Assembly (NCBI RefSeq): GCF_001425785.1
Contig: NZ_LMDI01000011.1
Coordinates: 1 to 64,000 of the forward strand
DNA: 64,000 bases
DNA from: Rhizobacter sp. Root1221
GTDB lineage: Bacteria > Pseudomonadota > Gammaproteobacteria > Burkholderiales > Burkholderiaceae_C
Direction: 5' to 3'
Position numbers and translations under genes: made by a program. Each line of letters begins with the position of its first letter. Position 1 is the stretch's first letter. This document shows positions 9,696 to 21,874 of this stretch, piece by piece. The notes below the pieces were generated by a model that was given only the letters and a program-made list of their open reading frames with translations, was not told the DNA's origin and ran no database searches.

Positions 9696-10781
9696 TCAGC
9701 GGGTGCTGACGATGGTTTGCGCGAGTTCCCACGCCTGCTCGGCGAGGGGCCGGGTGCGCTTGCCGGCGGCCAATGCTTCGGTGCTGGAGGCATTGCCCTG
9801 CAACGCTCGGGCGGTGATGCCCTGCAGGATGCCTACCAGGCGGAACATGTTGAACACCAGATAGTAAGACCACTGATCGGGCGTGACAGTCGCCGAGGTG
9901 CCACGACCTGTGCGTTTCATGTACGCCTGGACGTACTCGGATTCGGACGGGATGCCCAGTTGCTTCAGGTCGGCCCCGGCCAGGCCGCGCGCCACGTTGG
10001 CGGGCATGCGCCACGTCATGCAGTGGTACGCGAAGTCGACGAGTGGGTGGCCGAGCGTGGAGAGTTCCCAGTCGAGCACCGCGAGCACGCGGGGTTCGGT
10101 GGGGTGAAAGACCATGTTGTCCAGGCGGTAGTCGCCGTGGACGATGCGGGTCTCGTCGCCGGCCGGGATGTGCTGCGGCAGCCAGTCGATCAGGCTGTCC
10201 ACCGCATCGATCTTTTCGGTTTCGGCCGCACGGTATTGCTTCGTCCAGCGGGCCACCTGGCGCTCGATGTAGTTGCCGGGCTTGCCGTAGTCGCCCAGGC
10301 CCACGGCCACCGGGTCCACCGAGTGCAACGCGGCGATCACGCGGTTCATCTCGTCGAAGATGGCGGTGCGCTCGGCGTTGTCGCGTGCCTCGGGCACCGT
10401 GGGGTCCCACATGATGCGGCCGTCCACGCAGTCCATGATGTAGAACATGGTGCCGATGACCTCGGTGTCCTCGCACAGCGCGTAGGCCTTGGCCACCGGC
10501 ACGTCCGTCTTCGCGAGTGCGCTGATGACACGGAACTCGCGGTCCACCGCGTGGGCGGACGGGAGCAGCACGCCCTTCGGCTTGCGGCGCATCACGTAGC
10601 GTTTGCCGCCGGCGCTGAGGCGGAACGTGGGGTTCGACTGCCCGCCCTTGAACTGCTCGACCACCAGGTCGCCACGGAAGCCGGCTACATGCTGGCGCAT
10701 GTAGCCCGCCAGGCGTTCGACGTCGAAGGCCTGGGCTTCTGAAACGGGGCGGGTGCCGACGAACTTGTCCGTGTCGCTCAT
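9696..10781 (-). CDS. APH-family phosphotransferase (ACAD10/11 kinase-domain type)
   Basis: A 361-residue kinase of the aminoglycoside phosphotransferase/choline kinase fold. The glycine-rich ATP loop is [12 protein letters not shown], the catalytic loop is HGDYRLDN (residues 215-222) and the metal-binding Asp237 is in AVLDWE. Insertions such as [21 protein letters not shown] match the kinase domain fused to ACAD10/11 and LvaA-like proteins rather than antibiotic kinases. It lies 7 bp after the thiolase and 35 bp before the ACAD gene. The likely substrate is therefore a hydroxyacyl-CoA and not a drug. The tight spacing suggests one transcript. Confidence 0.85.
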   Translation of the reverse strand: MSDTDKFVGTRPVSEAQAFDVERLAGYMRQHVAGFRGDLVVEQFKGGQSNPTFRLSAGGKRYVMRRKPKGVLLPSAHAVDREFRVISALAKTDVPVAKAYALCEDTEVIGTMFYIMDCVDGRIMWDPTVPEARDNAERTAIFDEMNRVIAALHSVDPVAVGLGDYGKPGNYIERQVARWTKQYRAAETEKIDAVDSLIDWLPQHIPAGDETRIVHGDYRLDNMVFHPTEPRVLAVLDWELSTLGHPLVDFAYHCMTWRMPANVARGLAGADLKQLGIPSESEYVQAYMKRTGRGTSATVTPDQWSYYLVFNMFRLVGILQGITARALQGNASSTEALAAGKRTRPLAEQAWELAQTIVSTR

Positions 10782-10788
10782 GGGTGTG

Positions 10789-11967
10789 TCACACCACTTC
10801 GAAGAGGCCGGCGGCGCCCTGGCCGCCGCCGATGCACATCGTCACGACGACGTACCTGGCGCCGCGGCGCTTGCCTTCGATCAGCGCGTGGCCGGTCAGG
10901 CGGGCGCCGGTGACACCGTACGGGTGGCCCACCGCGATGGCGCCGCCGTTGACGTTCAGGCGGTCGTCGGGGATGCCCAGCTTGTCGCGGCAGTAGATGA
11001 CCTGCACGGCAAAGGCCTCGTTCAGCTCCCACAAGCCGATGTCGGAGACCTTCAGGCCGGTCTGCTTCAACAGCTTGGGGATGGCGAACACCGGGCCGAT
11101 GCCCATCTCGTCCGGCTCGCAGCCGGCCACCGCGAACCCGCGGAAGATGCCCAGCGGCTGGATGCCACGCTGCTCGGCGAGCTTGCCGTTCATCACGACC
11201 ACGGCCGACGAACCGTCGGAGAACTGGCTCGCGTTGCCGGCGGTGATCACGCCGCCCGGCAGCGCCGAACGGATCTTCGAGACGCCTTCGATCGTGGTGT
11301 CGGCGCGGATGCCTTCGTCCGACGAGATCGTCACTTCCTTCGTGGCCAGGCGGCCGGTTTCCTTGTCGGCCACGCCCATCACGGTGGTCATGGGCACGAT
11401 CTCGTCGTTGAACTTGCCGGCGGCCTGCGCGGCGGCCGCACGCAACTGGCTGCGCACGCCGTACTCGTCCTGCAGTTCCTTGGAGATCTTGTAGCGCGAC
11501 GCCACCTGTTCGGCCGTCTGCAACATGCTCCAGTAGATTTCGGGCTTGTGTTCGACGAGCCACGGGTCGGCGCGCATGTGGCGATTGACCTCGTTCTGCA
11601 CACACGAGATGGACTCGACACCACCGCCCACCACCACCTGCGCGCCGTCGACGATCACGCTGTGCGCGGCCATCGCGATGGCCTGCAGGCCCGACGAGCA
11701 GAAGCGGTTGATGGTGACCCCGGCCGTGGTGACCGGCAGGCCCGCGCGCAGCGCGATGGCACGGGCCACGTTGCCGCCGGTGGTGCCTTCGGACAGCGAG
11801 CCGCCGAAAAACACGTCCTCGACCTCGGCCGGGTCGATGCCGGCGCGCGCCACGGCGTGTTGTACAGAATGGGCGCCGAGGGTGGCGCCGTAGGTCATGT
11901 TGAAGGCACCCTTCCAGCTCTTGGCGAGGCCGGTGCGGGCGGTGGAGACGATGACGGCGTCGGTCAT
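10789..11967 (-). CDS. Acetyl-CoA C-acyltransferase (thiolase)
   Basis: A 392-residue thiolase that cleaves 3-ketoacyl-CoA to acetyl-CoA in the last beta-oxidation step. The nucleophilic cysteine is Cys90 in [28 protein letters not shown] carries the catalytic histidine and CIGGGQGAA the second catalytic cysteine. The length is standard. It is downstream of the FadB-like gene with a 103-bp gap that holds a hairpin, and is followed by the APH-type kinase. PimB-type thiolases of dicarboxylic acid degradation are close relatives, so a fadA or pimB symbol would be a guess. Confidence 0.92.
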   Translation of the reverse strand: MTDAVIVSTARTGLAKSWKGAFNMTYGATLGAHSVQHAVARAGIDPAEVEDVFFGGSLSEGTTGGNVARAIALRAGLPVTTAGVTINRFCSSGLQAIAMAAHSVIVDGAQVVVGGGVESISCVQNEVNRHMRADPWLVEHKPEIYWSMLQTAEQVASRYKISKELQDEYGVRSQLRAAAAQAAGKFNDEIVPMTTVMGVADKETGRLATKEVTISSDEGIRADTTIEGVSKIRSALPGGVITAGNASQFSDGSSAVVVMNGKLAEQRGIQPLGIFRGFAVAGCEPDEMGIGPVFAIPKLLKQTGLKVSDIGLWELNEAFAVQVIYCRDKLGIPDDRLNVNGGAIAVGHPYGVTGARLTGHALIEGKRRGARYVVVTMCIGGGQGAAGLFEVV

Positions 11968-12014
11968 GGGGATGTCCTTGGAATTTGTCGGCGGTTCGCC
12001 GTGGGAAGGTGGGG

Positions 12015-12034
12015 ACCCCGGCCTTCGCCGGGGT
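12015..12034 (-). terminator. Perfect 8-bp hairpin between fadB-like and thiolase genes
   Basis: ACCCCGGC-CTTC-GCCGGGGT is a perfect stem with a four-base loop in the 103-bp gap after the FadB-like stop codon. The sequence family (CCCCGGC GAAG GCCGGGG) is a frequent dispersed intergenic element in Burkholderiales, as far as I recall. It lacks a T-run, so it may be a repeat or an mRNA-stabilising hairpin rather than a full terminator. Confidence 0.45.
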
Positions 12035-12070
12035 GACGCCGGGCGGCGCGCGTTTCGCGCCTGCGGGGCG

Positions 12071-14170
12071 TCAGTTGAAGTTCTTGCCTTCTTCGGCCAG
12101 CTTCACCAGCAGCGGCGCCGGCGTCCAGAACTTCACGTCGACACCCGGTTCGGCAGCGATGCGCTTGAGCGCACGCACCACGTTCGCGAGACCCACCTGG
12201 TCGGCATACAGCATGGGGCCGCCGCGGTGGGCCGGGAAGCCGTAGCCGTTCAGGTACACGATGTCGATGTCGGACGCGCGTTGCGCGATGCCCTCTTCGA
12301 CGATGCGGGCACCTTCGTTGACCATCGCGAAGATGGTGCGCTCGATGATGTCCTCGTCGCTGATCTTGCGCGGGGTGATGCCACGTTCCTTGCGGAAGTC
12401 GGTGATCATCTGCTCGACCACGGGGTCCGGGATGGGGTCGCGCTTGCCGGCTTCGTAGCGGTACCAGCCCGCGCCGGTCTTCTGGCCGAAGCGGCCGGCT
12501 TCGGCCAGGCGGTCGGCCACGATGGGGGTGTAGGCTGCGGGGTTGGCTTCCCGGCGGCGCTTGCGGCCGGCGTAGCCGATGTCGAGGCCGGCCAGGTCAC
12601 CCATGCGGAAGATGCCCATCGCGAGGCCGAACTTCTGCAGCGCGGCGTCCACCTGCTGCGGCAGGGCGCCTGCGTTGATCAGGTCGTTCGCGGCCATGCC
12701 GTAGCGGGCCACGATGCGGTTGCCGATGAACCCGTCGCACACGCCTGACACCACGGCGATCTTCTTGATCTTCTTCGCGAGCTGCATCGACGTGGCGAGC
12801 ACGTCCTTGCCGGTCTTGGCGCCGCGCACCACCTCGAGCAGGCGCATCACGTTGGCCGGGCTGAAGAAGTGCAGGCCGATCACGTCCTGCGGGCGTTTCG
12901 TGAACGCGGCGATCTGGTCGAGGTTCAGCGCCGACGTGTTGGAGGCCAGGATCGAACCCGGCTTCATCACCTCGTCGAGCGTCTTGAACACGGTCTCCTT
13001 GACCTCGATGCTTTCGAACACGGCCTCGATGGCGAGGTCCACGTTGCGAAAGCCGTCGTAGCTCAGCGTGGGGGTGATGAGCCCCATGCGTTCATCGAGC
13101 TTGGCCTGCGTAAGCTTGCCCTTCTTGAGCGAGTTCTCGTAGTTCTTGCGGATGGTGGCGAGGCCCTTGTCGAGCGCTTCCTGCCTGGCTTCGAGCAGCA
13201 CGACCGGGATGCCGGCGTTGACGAAGCTCATCGCGATGCCACCGCCCATGGTGCCCGCACCGATGATGCCCACCGACTCGATCGCGCGCACCGGGGTGTC
13301 GTCGCCGACGTCGGCGACCTTCGAGGCGGCCCGTTCAGCCTGGAAGATGTGGCGCAGCGCACGCGACTCCGGGGTCTGCATGAGGCCGAGGAACAACTCG
13401 CGTTCGATCTTCAGGCCTTCGTCGAACGACTTGCCCACCGACGCGGCCACGGCCTCCACGCACTTCAGCGGGGCCGGGAAGTTCTTCGAGGCCGCGCCCA
13501 CGGTGTTGCGGGCGAATTGGAGGAACGCGTCGGCGTCGGGTTGCTTGACCTTCAGGTCGCGCACACGCTTGAGCGGCAGCTTGTCGGCCACGGCCTTTTC
13601 GGCGAACTGGACCGCGCCGTCCACCAGGTCGCCTTCGATGATGGCGTCGAGCAGCGGGGTGCCCGCGAACGTCGCGGCAGGCACCGGTGCACCCGACAGG
13701 ATCATGTTGAGCGCGGCCTCCAGGCCCACGAGGCGCGGCAGGCGCTGCGTGCCGCCAGCGCCGGGCAGCAGGCCGAGCTTCACTTCGGGCAGGCCCAGCT
13801 GGGCGTCGGGCCTGGCCACGCGGAAGTGCGCGCCGAGGGCCAGCTCCAGCCCGCCCCCCAGCGCCACGCCGGCAATGGCGGCCACCACCGGCTTGGTCGA
13901 GCTCTCGACTGCCTTGATCACCGTCCCCAGGTTGGGTTCGAAGCCGGATTTGGGCGTGCCGAACTCGCGCACGTCGGCACCACCCGAAAACGCCCGGTCG
14001 GAACCCGTGATGACGATGGCCGAGACCTTCGGGTCGGCCAGTGCGCGGTCCAGGCTGTTCACGATGCCGACACGCAGCGCGTGGCCGAGGCCGTTGACTG
14101 GCGGATTCGACAGCGTGACGACCGCGACGGTGCCGCGCACGTCGTACCGGGTGGATGGTTGTTGGGTCAT
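12071..14170 (-). CDS. Bifunctional enoyl-CoA hydratase/3-hydroxyacyl-CoA dehydrogenase (FadB/PimF-like)
   Basis: A 699-residue bifunctional beta-oxidation enzyme. The N-terminal crotonase domain (about 1-200) shows [27 protein letters not shown] and [19 protein letters not shown] with its catalytic glutamate. The C-terminal dehydrogenase begins near residue 300 with [14 protein letters not shown] and carries the catalytic histidine in [11 protein letters not shown], then two C-terminal 3HCDH domains. The length fits PimF-type and short FadB-like proteins better than the ~730-residue E. coli FadB. The ATG at 14170 was chosen at [11 protein letters not shown], because the longer reading adds 69 non-homologous residues. 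It heads the minus-strand run and diverges from the PimC-like gene. Confidence 0.93.
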   Translation of the reverse strand: MTQQPSTRYDVRGTVAVVTLSNPPVNGLGHALRVGIVNSLDRALADPKVSAIVITGSDRAFSGGADVREFGTPKSGFEPNLGTVIKAVESSTKPVVAAIAGVALGGGLELALGAHFRVARPDAQLGLPEVKLGLLPGAGGTQRLPRLVGLEAALNMILSGAPVPAATFAGTPLLDAIIEGDLVDGAVQFAEKAVADKLPLKRVRDLKVKQPDADAFLQFARNTVGAASKNFPAPLKCVEAVAASVGKSFDEGLKIERELFLGLMQTPESRALRHIFQAERAASKVADVGDDTPVRAIESVGIIGAGTMGGGIAMSFVNAGIPVVLLEARQEALDKGLATIRKNYENSLKKGKLTQAKLDERMGLITPTLSYDGFRNVDLAIEAVFESIEVKETVFKTLDEVMKPGSILASNTSALNLDQIAAFTKRPQDVIGLHFFSPANVMRLLEVVRGAKTGKDVLATSMQLAKKIKKIAVVSGVCDGFIGNRIVARYGMAANDLINAGALPQQVDAALQKFGLAMGIFRMGDLAGLDIGYAGRKRRREANPAAYTPIVADRLAEAGRFGQKTGAGWYRYEAGKRDPIPDPVVEQMITDFRKERGITPRKISDEDIIERTIFAMVNEGARIVEEGIAQRASDIDIVYLNGYGFPAHRGGPMLYADQVGLANVVRALKRIAAEPGVDVKFWTPAPLLVKLAEEGKNFN

Positions 14171-14490
14171 GTTCGGGGTTCCTCTTGGCAGCAGACGTGG
14201 AATGGAACGGGCCTGAAACAACATGCCGCGGAATGTCTCGTGTTCCGCTGTGCAGGCCTTTATCTCGAAAATCGAACCATCGTAGCCAGACCCCCGAGGC
14301 TTGTAAACAAGGCGAATCCCGGGCCGGACCACACGGAACTTCGGAGTAGGTTGCAGAATGGCGCGGCGCGCAATCACCCAGGCGACACAACCGCTGAATT
14401 AGGGAATCGGGAAAGTTCCGATTTCAACTTTTGTGTTTTGCAATGCAGAATATGAAACTGCCCACGTCACGTGCCGAGGAGACAACCCGC
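14171..14490. promoter_or_regulatory. Divergent control region between fadB-like and first PimC-like operons
   Basis: A 320-bp gap with no gene. The right half is markedly AT-rich for this genome (about 14400-14465). It contains AATCGG..CCGATT inverted arms (14405-14410 and 14418-14423) and a near-palindrome TTTTGCAATGCAGAA (14436-14450). GAGGAGAC at about 14477 is the ribosome-binding site of the dehydrogenase gene. CTTGTAAACAAG at 14300-14311 is a small palindrome on the fadB side. No confident -35/-10 pair was found. Confidence 0.6.
14436..14450. promoter_or_regulatory. Candidate operator, TGCAATGCAG palindrome, copy 1
   Basis: TTTTGCAATGCAGAA is a 15-bp palindrome with one mismatched pair about the central A, 40 bases before the start codon of the first PimC-like gene. 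The 10-base core TGCAATGCAG recurs upstream of the second PimC-like gene at 20590-20599. An IclR-family gene adjoins that second copy, so IclR binding is the first hypothesis. Confidence 0.5.
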
Positions 14491-15711
14491 ATGAACTTCG
14501 AATACACCCCCGAACAGCAGGCGTTCCGGAAGGAAGTCCGCAGCTTCCTGGAGTCGGCGCTGCCGGTCGACATCCGCGAACGGCAGGCTCTCGGCAAGCG
14601 CCTGGAGGCGGCCGACATCACACGCTGGCAGAAGATCCTCCATGCGAAGGGCTGGGGCTGCAGCAGCTGGCCGGAGCAGTACGGCGGCACGGGGTGGAAT
14701 TCGGTGCAGCGCCACATCTTCGATGAAGAGTGCGCCGACGTGGGCACGCCCATGCAGCTGCCGTTCGGCCTGAAGATGGTGGCCCCGGTGATCATGAAGT
14801 TCGCGAACGAGGCACAGAAGGCCCACTTCCTGCCCCGCATCCTGTCGGCCGAGGATTGGTGGTGCCAGGGCTACTCCGAGCCGGGCGCCGGCTCCGACCT
14901 GGCCTCGCTGAAGACCCGCGCGGTGCGCGGCACCGATGCCGGCGGCGAGCACTACATCGTCGATGGCCAGAAGACCTGGACCACGCTCGGCCAGCATGCC
15001 GACTGGATCTTCTGCCTCGTGCGCACCAGCACCGAAGGCCGCCAGCAAGAAGGCATCTCGTTCCTGCTGATCGACATGAAGACGCCGGGCATCACCGTGC
15101 GGCCCATCATCATGCTCGACGGTGAACACGAGGTGAACGAGGTCTGGTTCGAGAATGTGCGCGTGCCGGTCGAGAACCGCGTGGGCGAGGAGAACAAGGG
15201 CTGGACGTACGCCAAGTTCCTGCTGGGCCACGAGCGCACCGGCATCGCCGGCGTGGGCCGCTCCAAGGCGGCCCTGAAACGCCTGAAGGCGCTTGCCCGC
15301 CGCCAACCCGGCGACAACGGTCGCCCCCTCATCGAGGACGCCCGCTTCCGCGACCGCATCGCCCAGGTCGAACTGGAGCTGATGGCGCTCGAGATCACCA
15401 ACCTGAAGGTCATCTCGAACGAGGACAAGCACCTGCCCCCGGGCCCGGAAGCCTCGATGCTGAAGATCAAGGGCTCGGAGATCCAGCAGACACTGGGCGA
15501 GCTGACGATGCAGGCGCTCGGGTGGTACGCGCTGCCGTACACGCCGGAGAGGCTGTCGGTTGACTGGCAAGGTGAACCGCTGTCCCCCACGTTCGAACAA
15601 CGCGACGTGGGCAGTACCGGCCACTACTTCAACCTCCGCAAGACCACCATCTACGGTGGTTCGAGCGAAGTGCAGAAGAACATCATCGCGCAGATGATCC
15701 TCGGCCTCTGA
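14491..15711 (+). CDS. Acyl-CoA dehydrogenase, PimC-like large subunit (pair 1)
   Basis: A 406-residue acyl-CoA dehydrogenase resembling the large subunit of pimeloyl-CoA dehydrogenase. Family marks are WCQGYSEPGAGSDLASL, YIVDGQKTWTTLGQHADW, GHERTGIAGVGRSK and the C-terminal IYGGSSEVQKNIIAQ. The usual catalytic Glu of medium-chain enzymes (YEG) is Gly here (YGG), as in many paired ACADs. The next gene, 28 bp on, encodes a PimD-like subunit, so a heteromer is likely. The start at 14491 is supported by a GAGGAGAC ribosome site. It is clearly paralogous to the gene at 20657, with long identical motifs. Confidence 0.9.
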   Translation: MNFEYTPEQQAFRKEVRSFLESALPVDIRERQALGKRLEAADITRWQKILHAKGWGCSSWPEQYGGTGWNSVQRHIFDEECADVGTPMQLPFGLKMVAPVIMKFANEAQKAHFLPRILSAEDWWCQGYSEPGAGSDLASLKTRAVRGTDAGGEHYIVDGQKTWTTLGQHADWIFCLVRTSTEGRQQEGISFLLIDMKTPGITVRPIIMLDGEHEVNEVWFENVRVPVENRVGEENKGWTYAKFLLGHERTGIAGVGRSKAALKRLKALARRQPGDNGRPLIEDARFRDRIAQVELELMALEITNLKVISNEDKHLPPGPEASMLKIKGSEIQQTLGELTMQALGWYALPYTPERLSVDWQGEPLSPTFEQRDVGSTGHYFNLRKTTIYGGSSEVQKNIIAQMILGL

Positions 15712-15739
15712 CCCCCCTGGAAGCGCACGGAGAACACAC

Positions 15740-16882
<1,143 letters not shown>

Positions 16883-16944
16883 GCGGCCGCCCGCGGAACG
16901 AGCCCCGCTCGGGCCCGTTCCGCCCTTTGCAAGGAACCGCCCCA

Positions 16945-18744
16945 GTGAGTGACATCATCAACCGCCGCGACCTGGACTTCCAGGTGTTCGAGGTGCACGA
17001 CGCCGAATCGCTGACACGCCGCGAGCGCCATGCCGACCACAGCCGAGAAACCTTCGCCGCCACGCTCGACACCGCCCAGGCCATCGCCACCGACAAGTTC
17101 GCGCCGCACAACCGCGAGTCCGACGAACACGAGCCGCAGTTCGATGGCCAGAAGATCACGATCATCCCGGCCGTCAAGGAGGCCCTGGACGCCTACTGCG
17201 CCGCCGGCATGATGTCCCCCACGAAGGACTACGACCTCGGCGGCATGCAGCTGCCGGTGCTCGTGGCCCAGGCCGCATCGGCGCTGTTCAAGAGCGCCAA
17301 CGGCCCCACGCTGTCGTACGCCGGCCTCACGTCGGGCAACGCCAACGTCATCCAGAACTTCGGCACCGAGCGCCAGAAGAAGAAGTACCTGGCTGCGCTG
17401 CTGTCGGGCCGCTTCTTCGGCACGATGGCGCTCACGGAACCCCAGGCCGGGTCCAGCCTGTCCGACCTGACGACCCGGGCCACGCCCAACGGCGACGGCA
17501 CGTATGCCATCAAGGGCAACAAGATCTTCATCTCGGGCGGCGACCACGAGATGACCGAGAACATCGTGCACCTGGTGCTCGCGCGCATCCCCGGTGCGCC
17601 CGCGGGTGTGAAGGGCATCTCGCTGTTCACGGTGCCGAAGTACCACACCGACGAGCGCGGCCAGGTGGGTGCCCGCAACGACGTGGCCCTCGCTGGCCTG
17701 ATCCACAAGATGGGTTGGCGCGGCACCACGTCCACGATGCTGTCGTTCGGTGAAAAGGGCCAGTGCACCGGCGAGCTCGTGGGGGTGGAACACCAGGGCC
17801 TCGCGTGCATGTTCCAGATGATGAACGAGGCGCGCATCGGCGTGGGCATGGGCGCGGTGATGTACGGCTACCGCGGCTATCTCGCGTCGCTGCAGTACGC
17901 CCGCGAGCGGCCGCAGGGCCGGCTGCCTGGCAACAAGAACCCGCTCGACCCGCAGGTGCCGCTGATCCAGCACGCCGACATTCGCCGCATGCTGCTCGCG
18001 CAGAAGGCGTACGTGGAGGGCGCGCTGTCGCTCGGCCTGTATGCCGCCCGCCTGGTGGATGATCAGCGCACCGGCGAGACCGAGGCGCAACGCACCGAAG
18101 CCGGCCTGCTGCTCGACCTGCTCACGCCCGTCGTGAAATCGTGGCCGTCGCAGTGGTGCCTGGAGGCCAACAGCCTGGCCATCCAGGTCCTCGGGGGCTA
18201 CGGCTACACCCGCGAGTACCCGGTGGAGCAGTACTACCGCGACAACCGCCTCAACATGATCCACGAGGGCACCCACGGCATCCAGGCGCTCGACCTGCTG
18301 GGCCGCAAGGTGATGATGCAGCAGGGCGCCGCGCTCGAGCTGCTGGGCCGCGAGGTGCGCAAGACGGTGCAGGCCGCCGCGGGCCACGACGGGCTGCGGG
18401 CGTTTGGTGAATCACTGGCCGCCGCATGGAACGACGTCACCGAAACCGTGCGGCAGATCGGTGCCGTGCTGGCACAGGACGGCGATCGCGCGCTGGCCAA
18501 TGCCACCGTGTTCCTCGAGGCGTTCGGCCACACCGTGATGGCGTGGACCTGGCTGCGCCAGGCGCTGGTGGCCGCACGTGGCCTGCCATCTGCGGCCAAC
18601 GGCGAGGAGCGTGACTTCTACCTCGGCAAGCTGCGTGCGTGCCAGTGGTTCTTCCACTGGGAGCTGCCTCGCAACGGCCCGCAACACGCGCTGTTGCGCA
18701 GCCTCGACGACTCGACGCTGACGATGTCTCCGTCCTGGTTCTGA
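16945..18744 (+). CDS. Large acyl-CoA dehydrogenase with C-terminal extension (DmdC/FadE-like)
   Basis: A 599-residue acyl-CoA dehydrogenase with the extra C-terminal helical domain seen in DmdC (methylmercaptopropionyl-CoA dehydrogenase) and FadE-type proteins. MALTEPQAGSSLSDL is the FAD/substrate segment, IKGNKIFISGGDHE follows, and MIHEGTHGIQALDLLGRK carries the canonical catalytic glutamate. The start is the GTG at 16945, with AAGGA 9 bases upstream. A further in-frame TTG at 16927 precedes that ribosome site and was rejected. It is probably the third gene of the dehydrogenase operon. Its substrate is undefined, and DMSP degradation is only one of several known roles for this subfamily. 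Confidence 0.9.
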   Translation: MSDIINRRDLDFQVFEVHDAESLTRRERHADHSRETFAATLDTAQAIATDKFAPHNRESDEHEPQFDGQKITIIPAVKEALDAYCAAGMMSPTKDYDLGGMQLPVLVAQAASALFKSANGPTLSYAGLTSGNANVIQNFGTERQKKKYLAALLSGRFFGTMALTEPQAGSSLSDLTTRATPNGDGTYAIKGNKIFISGGDHEMTENIVHLVLARIPGAPAGVKGISLFTVPKYHTDERGQVGARNDVALAGLIHKMGWRGTTSTMLSFGEKGQCTGELVGVEHQGLACMFQMMNEARIGVGMGAVMYGYRGYLASLQYARERPQGRLPGNKNPLDPQVPLIQHADIRRMLLAQKAYVEGALSLGLYAARLVDDQRTGETEAQRTEAGLLLDLLTPVVKSWPSQWCLEANSLAIQVLGGYGYTREYPVEQYYRDNRLNMIHEGTHGIQALDLLGRKVMMQQGAALELLGREVRKTVQAAAGHDGLRAFGESLAAAWNDVTETVRQIGAVLAQDGDRALANATVFLEAFGHTVMAWTWLRQALVAARGLPSAANGEERDFYLGKLRACQWFFHWELPRNGPQHALLRSLDDSTLTMSPSWF

Positions 18745-18758
18745 ACCGGCCTGCCTTC

Positions 18759-19547
18759 ATGTCCGACTCCGACGATCACCCCACCCGGCCCGCCGGTGCC
18801 CAACGACGGCTGACCATGCAGAAGATCCATGTCTTGTTGAAGAAGGAAGAGCTGGACGGGGAACGCCTCGACAGCAAGGTGGTGATCGTCCTCGACATCC
18901 TGTTTGCCACCACCACCATGGTCGGTGTGCTGGCCGACGGTGCCACGGCGGTGTTGCCCATGCCCGATGGGGATGCCGCGTTGGCCGAGGTGGCCCGCCA
19001 CCCGGCCGGCAGCTGCCTGCTGGCGGGTGAACTCAACGCCGAGACGCTGCCGGGTTTCCTGAGTGCCACGCCGGCGAACCTGCTGGCCGAAGGGGTGAAG
19101 GGCCGCGCGCTGGTCTACGCCACCACCAACGGCACGCCAGCGGTGCTGGCTGCGCGGTCGGCCCATGCGGTGTTCGTGGCCGCGCTGACCAACGCCCGGG
19201 CGGTGGTGGACCACGTGGTGCGGCACCACCCGGACCGCACGGTGCTGCTGGTGTGTGCCGGGTCGGCCGGCCGTTTCAACCTCGAGGACTTCTACGGCGC
19301 GGGGTACCTCGTATCGCTGTTCCGCGCGGCCGCAGGGCAGCGCGAGTACACCGACGCGGCGCTGGCCGCCGACCTGCTGCATGCGCAGGGCGAAGGCCAG
19401 CCGGAAGAACGGCACGCGCTCTGGCTCGCCCGCGTGGGTCAGCGCATGCTGTCGAAGGGGCTCGAAAGCGAGGTACGGTACGCCGCCCGCAAGAGCTGGC
19501 TCGACGTGGTGCCGTGTTTCGACGGCGAGCGGGTGGTGCCGGCCTGA
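18759..19547 (+). CDS. comB: ComB-family 2-phosphosulfolactate phosphatase-like protein
   Basis: A 262-residue member of the ComB family, whose characterised member removes phosphate from 2-phosphosulfolactate in coenzyme M synthesis. The family core is visible as VVIVLDILFATTTMV, YATTNGTPAV and VCAGSAGRFNLEDFYGAG. In bacteria without coenzyme M the substrate is unknown. It starts 14 bp after the DmdC-like gene in the same direction. Two starts are possible, ATG 18759 and ATG 18816 (MQKIHVLLKK), and neither has a good ribosome site. The shorter form fits the family better at the N-terminus. It ends 1 bp from the convergent iclR gene. Confidence 0.78.
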   Translation: MSDSDDHPTRPAGAQRRLTMQKIHVLLKKEELDGERLDSKVVIVLDILFATTTMVGVLADGATAVLPMPDGDAALAEVARHPAGSCLLAGELNAETLPGFLSATPANLLAEGVKGRALVYATTNGTPAVLAARSAHAVFVAALTNARAVVDHVVRHHPDRTVLLVCAGSAGRFNLEDFYGAGYLVSLFRAAAGQREYTDAALAADLLHAQGEGQPEERHALWLARVGQRMLSKGLESEVRYAARKSWLDVVPCFDGERVVPA

Positions 19548-19548
19548 T

Positions 19549-20346
19549 TCAGCGCAGCAACGAGGCTTCGAGGCGCGACACGGTCTCGATCAGCCGAGGC
19601 CGCACCTCGTTGAGCAGGAAGTCCTTCGACAGGTTGAACGACGGGCCGCCGCAGTTGATGGCCATGGGGGGCAGGCCGTTGCCGGGCTGGAACGCGCGAG
19701 CGATGCCGTTGACGTCCTTCTGCCAGTCACCGAACGAACATGTGACCCCGAGGGTGCGGTAGTCCTCCACCGCACGTTCGATGCCGTCGCGGATGTCGGG
19801 CCAGGCCACCTCGTCGAGTTCCTGCACCCGTTCCATGAAATCGAGGCGCTCGCGGTCGGGGATGGCGGCGAGGTAGGCACGGCCGATGGCCGACGATGCC
19901 ACCGGAATGCGCGAGCCCACGTCGAGGCTCAGCGTGAGGGCCGCCGAGCTGCGGCAGTTCTCGACGTAGATCATTGACAGCCGGTCGCGGGTGCCGAGCG
20001 ACACCATGGACCGCGACGCATCGGCCAGTTCCTGCATCAGCGGGCGGGCGATCTGGCGCACGTCCAGGCGGGCGAGCATGGCGCTGCCGAGCGACAGCGT
20101 GGCGGTGCCGAGGCGGTACTTGCCACTTTCCTCGATCTGGATCAGGTAGTCGAGCTTGGTGAGCGTGGACGTGAGGCGCGACACCGTGGACTTGGGCAGC
20201 TTGCAGCGCTGCGCGATCTCCTGGTTGCCGAGCGCCTTGTCGCCGGAGCGGAAACAGGCGAGCACCTCGAGGCCCCGGGCCAGGGCGGTGACGAAGTGGC
20301 GGTCTTCTTTTGCGGCGGGTTTGCCGGGGGTGGCGGTGGGATTCAT
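19549..20346 (-). CDS. IclR-family transcriptional regulator
   Basis: A 265-residue IclR-type regulator. An N-terminal winged helix (LGNQEIAQRCKLPKSTVSRL, roughly residues 40-59) precedes the ligand-binding IclR domain (IPVASSAIGRAYLAAI, and the C-terminal NGIARAFQPGNGLPPMAINCGG). Such regulators sense small aromatic or organic acids. The start at 20346 (MNPTATPGK) was chosen because the longer reading lacks family similarity. It diverges from the second PimC-like gene across a 310-bp region with a palindrome also present before the first PimC-like gene. It is the likely local regulator of both dehydrogenase operons. Confidence 0.9.
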   Translation of the reverse strand: MNPTATPGKPAAKEDRHFVTALARGLEVLACFRSGDKALGNQEIAQRCKLPKSTVSRLTSTLTKLDYLIQIEESGKYRLGTATLSLGSAMLARLDVRQIARPLMQELADASRSMVSLGTRDRLSMIYVENCRSSAALTLSLDVGSRIPVASSAIGRAYLAAIPDRERLDFMERVQELDEVAWPDIRDGIERAVEDYRTLGVTCSFGDWQKDVNGIARAFQPGNGLPPMAINCGGPSFNLSKDFLLNEVRPRLIETVSRLEASLLR

Positions 20347-20528
20347 CGGGTCAGGGGTCCTGCACAGCGCGGCCTCTTGGGAATCGAAGGCCGCCAATGG
20401 ATCAAAAGTGGAACACAAATCTGCAAATCGTGGGTGATGGCAATCCCGGGTGGGGGCACTGCCGTGTGCCGTCATCCTCGTTTTCGGGCACTCGAAAGCA
20501 CGGTATGGCCGTTCAGCACGGGTGAAAG

Positions 20529-20557
20529 TTGACACCGGGATTCCCAGCATCAACAAT
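20529..20557 (+). promoter_or_regulatory. Sigma-70-like promoter of the second PimC/PimD pair
   Basis: TTGACA at 20529-20534 matches the -35 consensus fully. After a 17-base spacer comes AACAAT at 20552-20557 (4 of 6 for -10). Transcription would start near 20564, so the CTGCAATGCAG palindrome lies about 25-35 bases downstream of it, a suitable position for repression. Confidence 0.5.
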
Positions 20558-20588
20558 CACGATCCGTTCTCGTAATCGGAATGTTGTT

Positions 20589-20599
20589 CTGCAATGCAG
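20589..20599. promoter_or_regulatory. Candidate operator, CTGCAATGCAG palindrome, copy 2
   Basis: A perfect 11-bp palindrome centred on A20594, 57 bases before the start codon of the second PimC-like gene. It shares the ten bases TGCAATGCAG with copy 1 at 14439-14448. Confidence 0.5.
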
Positions 20600-20656
20600 T
20601 TCTGTCATCAGGACGCACGGCGCTCACCGAAGAATCCTGACCTGCTGGGGACCCTC

Positions 20657-21865
<1,209 letters not shown>

Positions 21866-21874
21866 GGAACGCTC

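Larger units (their letters stand above)
20347..20656. promoter_or_regulatory. Divergent control region between iclR and the second PimC/PimD pair
   Basis: A 310-bp gap with no gene. It has a plausible sigma-70 promoter on the plus strand (20529-20557) and a perfect palindrome CTGCAATGCAG (20589-20599). AATCGG (20574-20579) is a half-site also present upstream of the first dehydrogenase pair. Confidence 0.6.

Noticed and set aside
9696-10781. Aminoglycoside resistance gene
   Set aside because: The kinase motifs are general to the APH fold, and the context and sequence style match ACAD10/11-type kinases and not drug-modifying enzymes.
14300-14311. CTTGTAAACAAG palindrome as a FadR or PsrA operator
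   Set aside because: It matches neither the FadR nor the PsrA consensus I know, and it has no second copy here.
12869-14455. Plus-strand open frame of 528 codons opposite the fadB-like gene
   Set aside because: It is antisense to a motif-rich gene and has the His/Arg/Gly-rich composition of a shadow frame.
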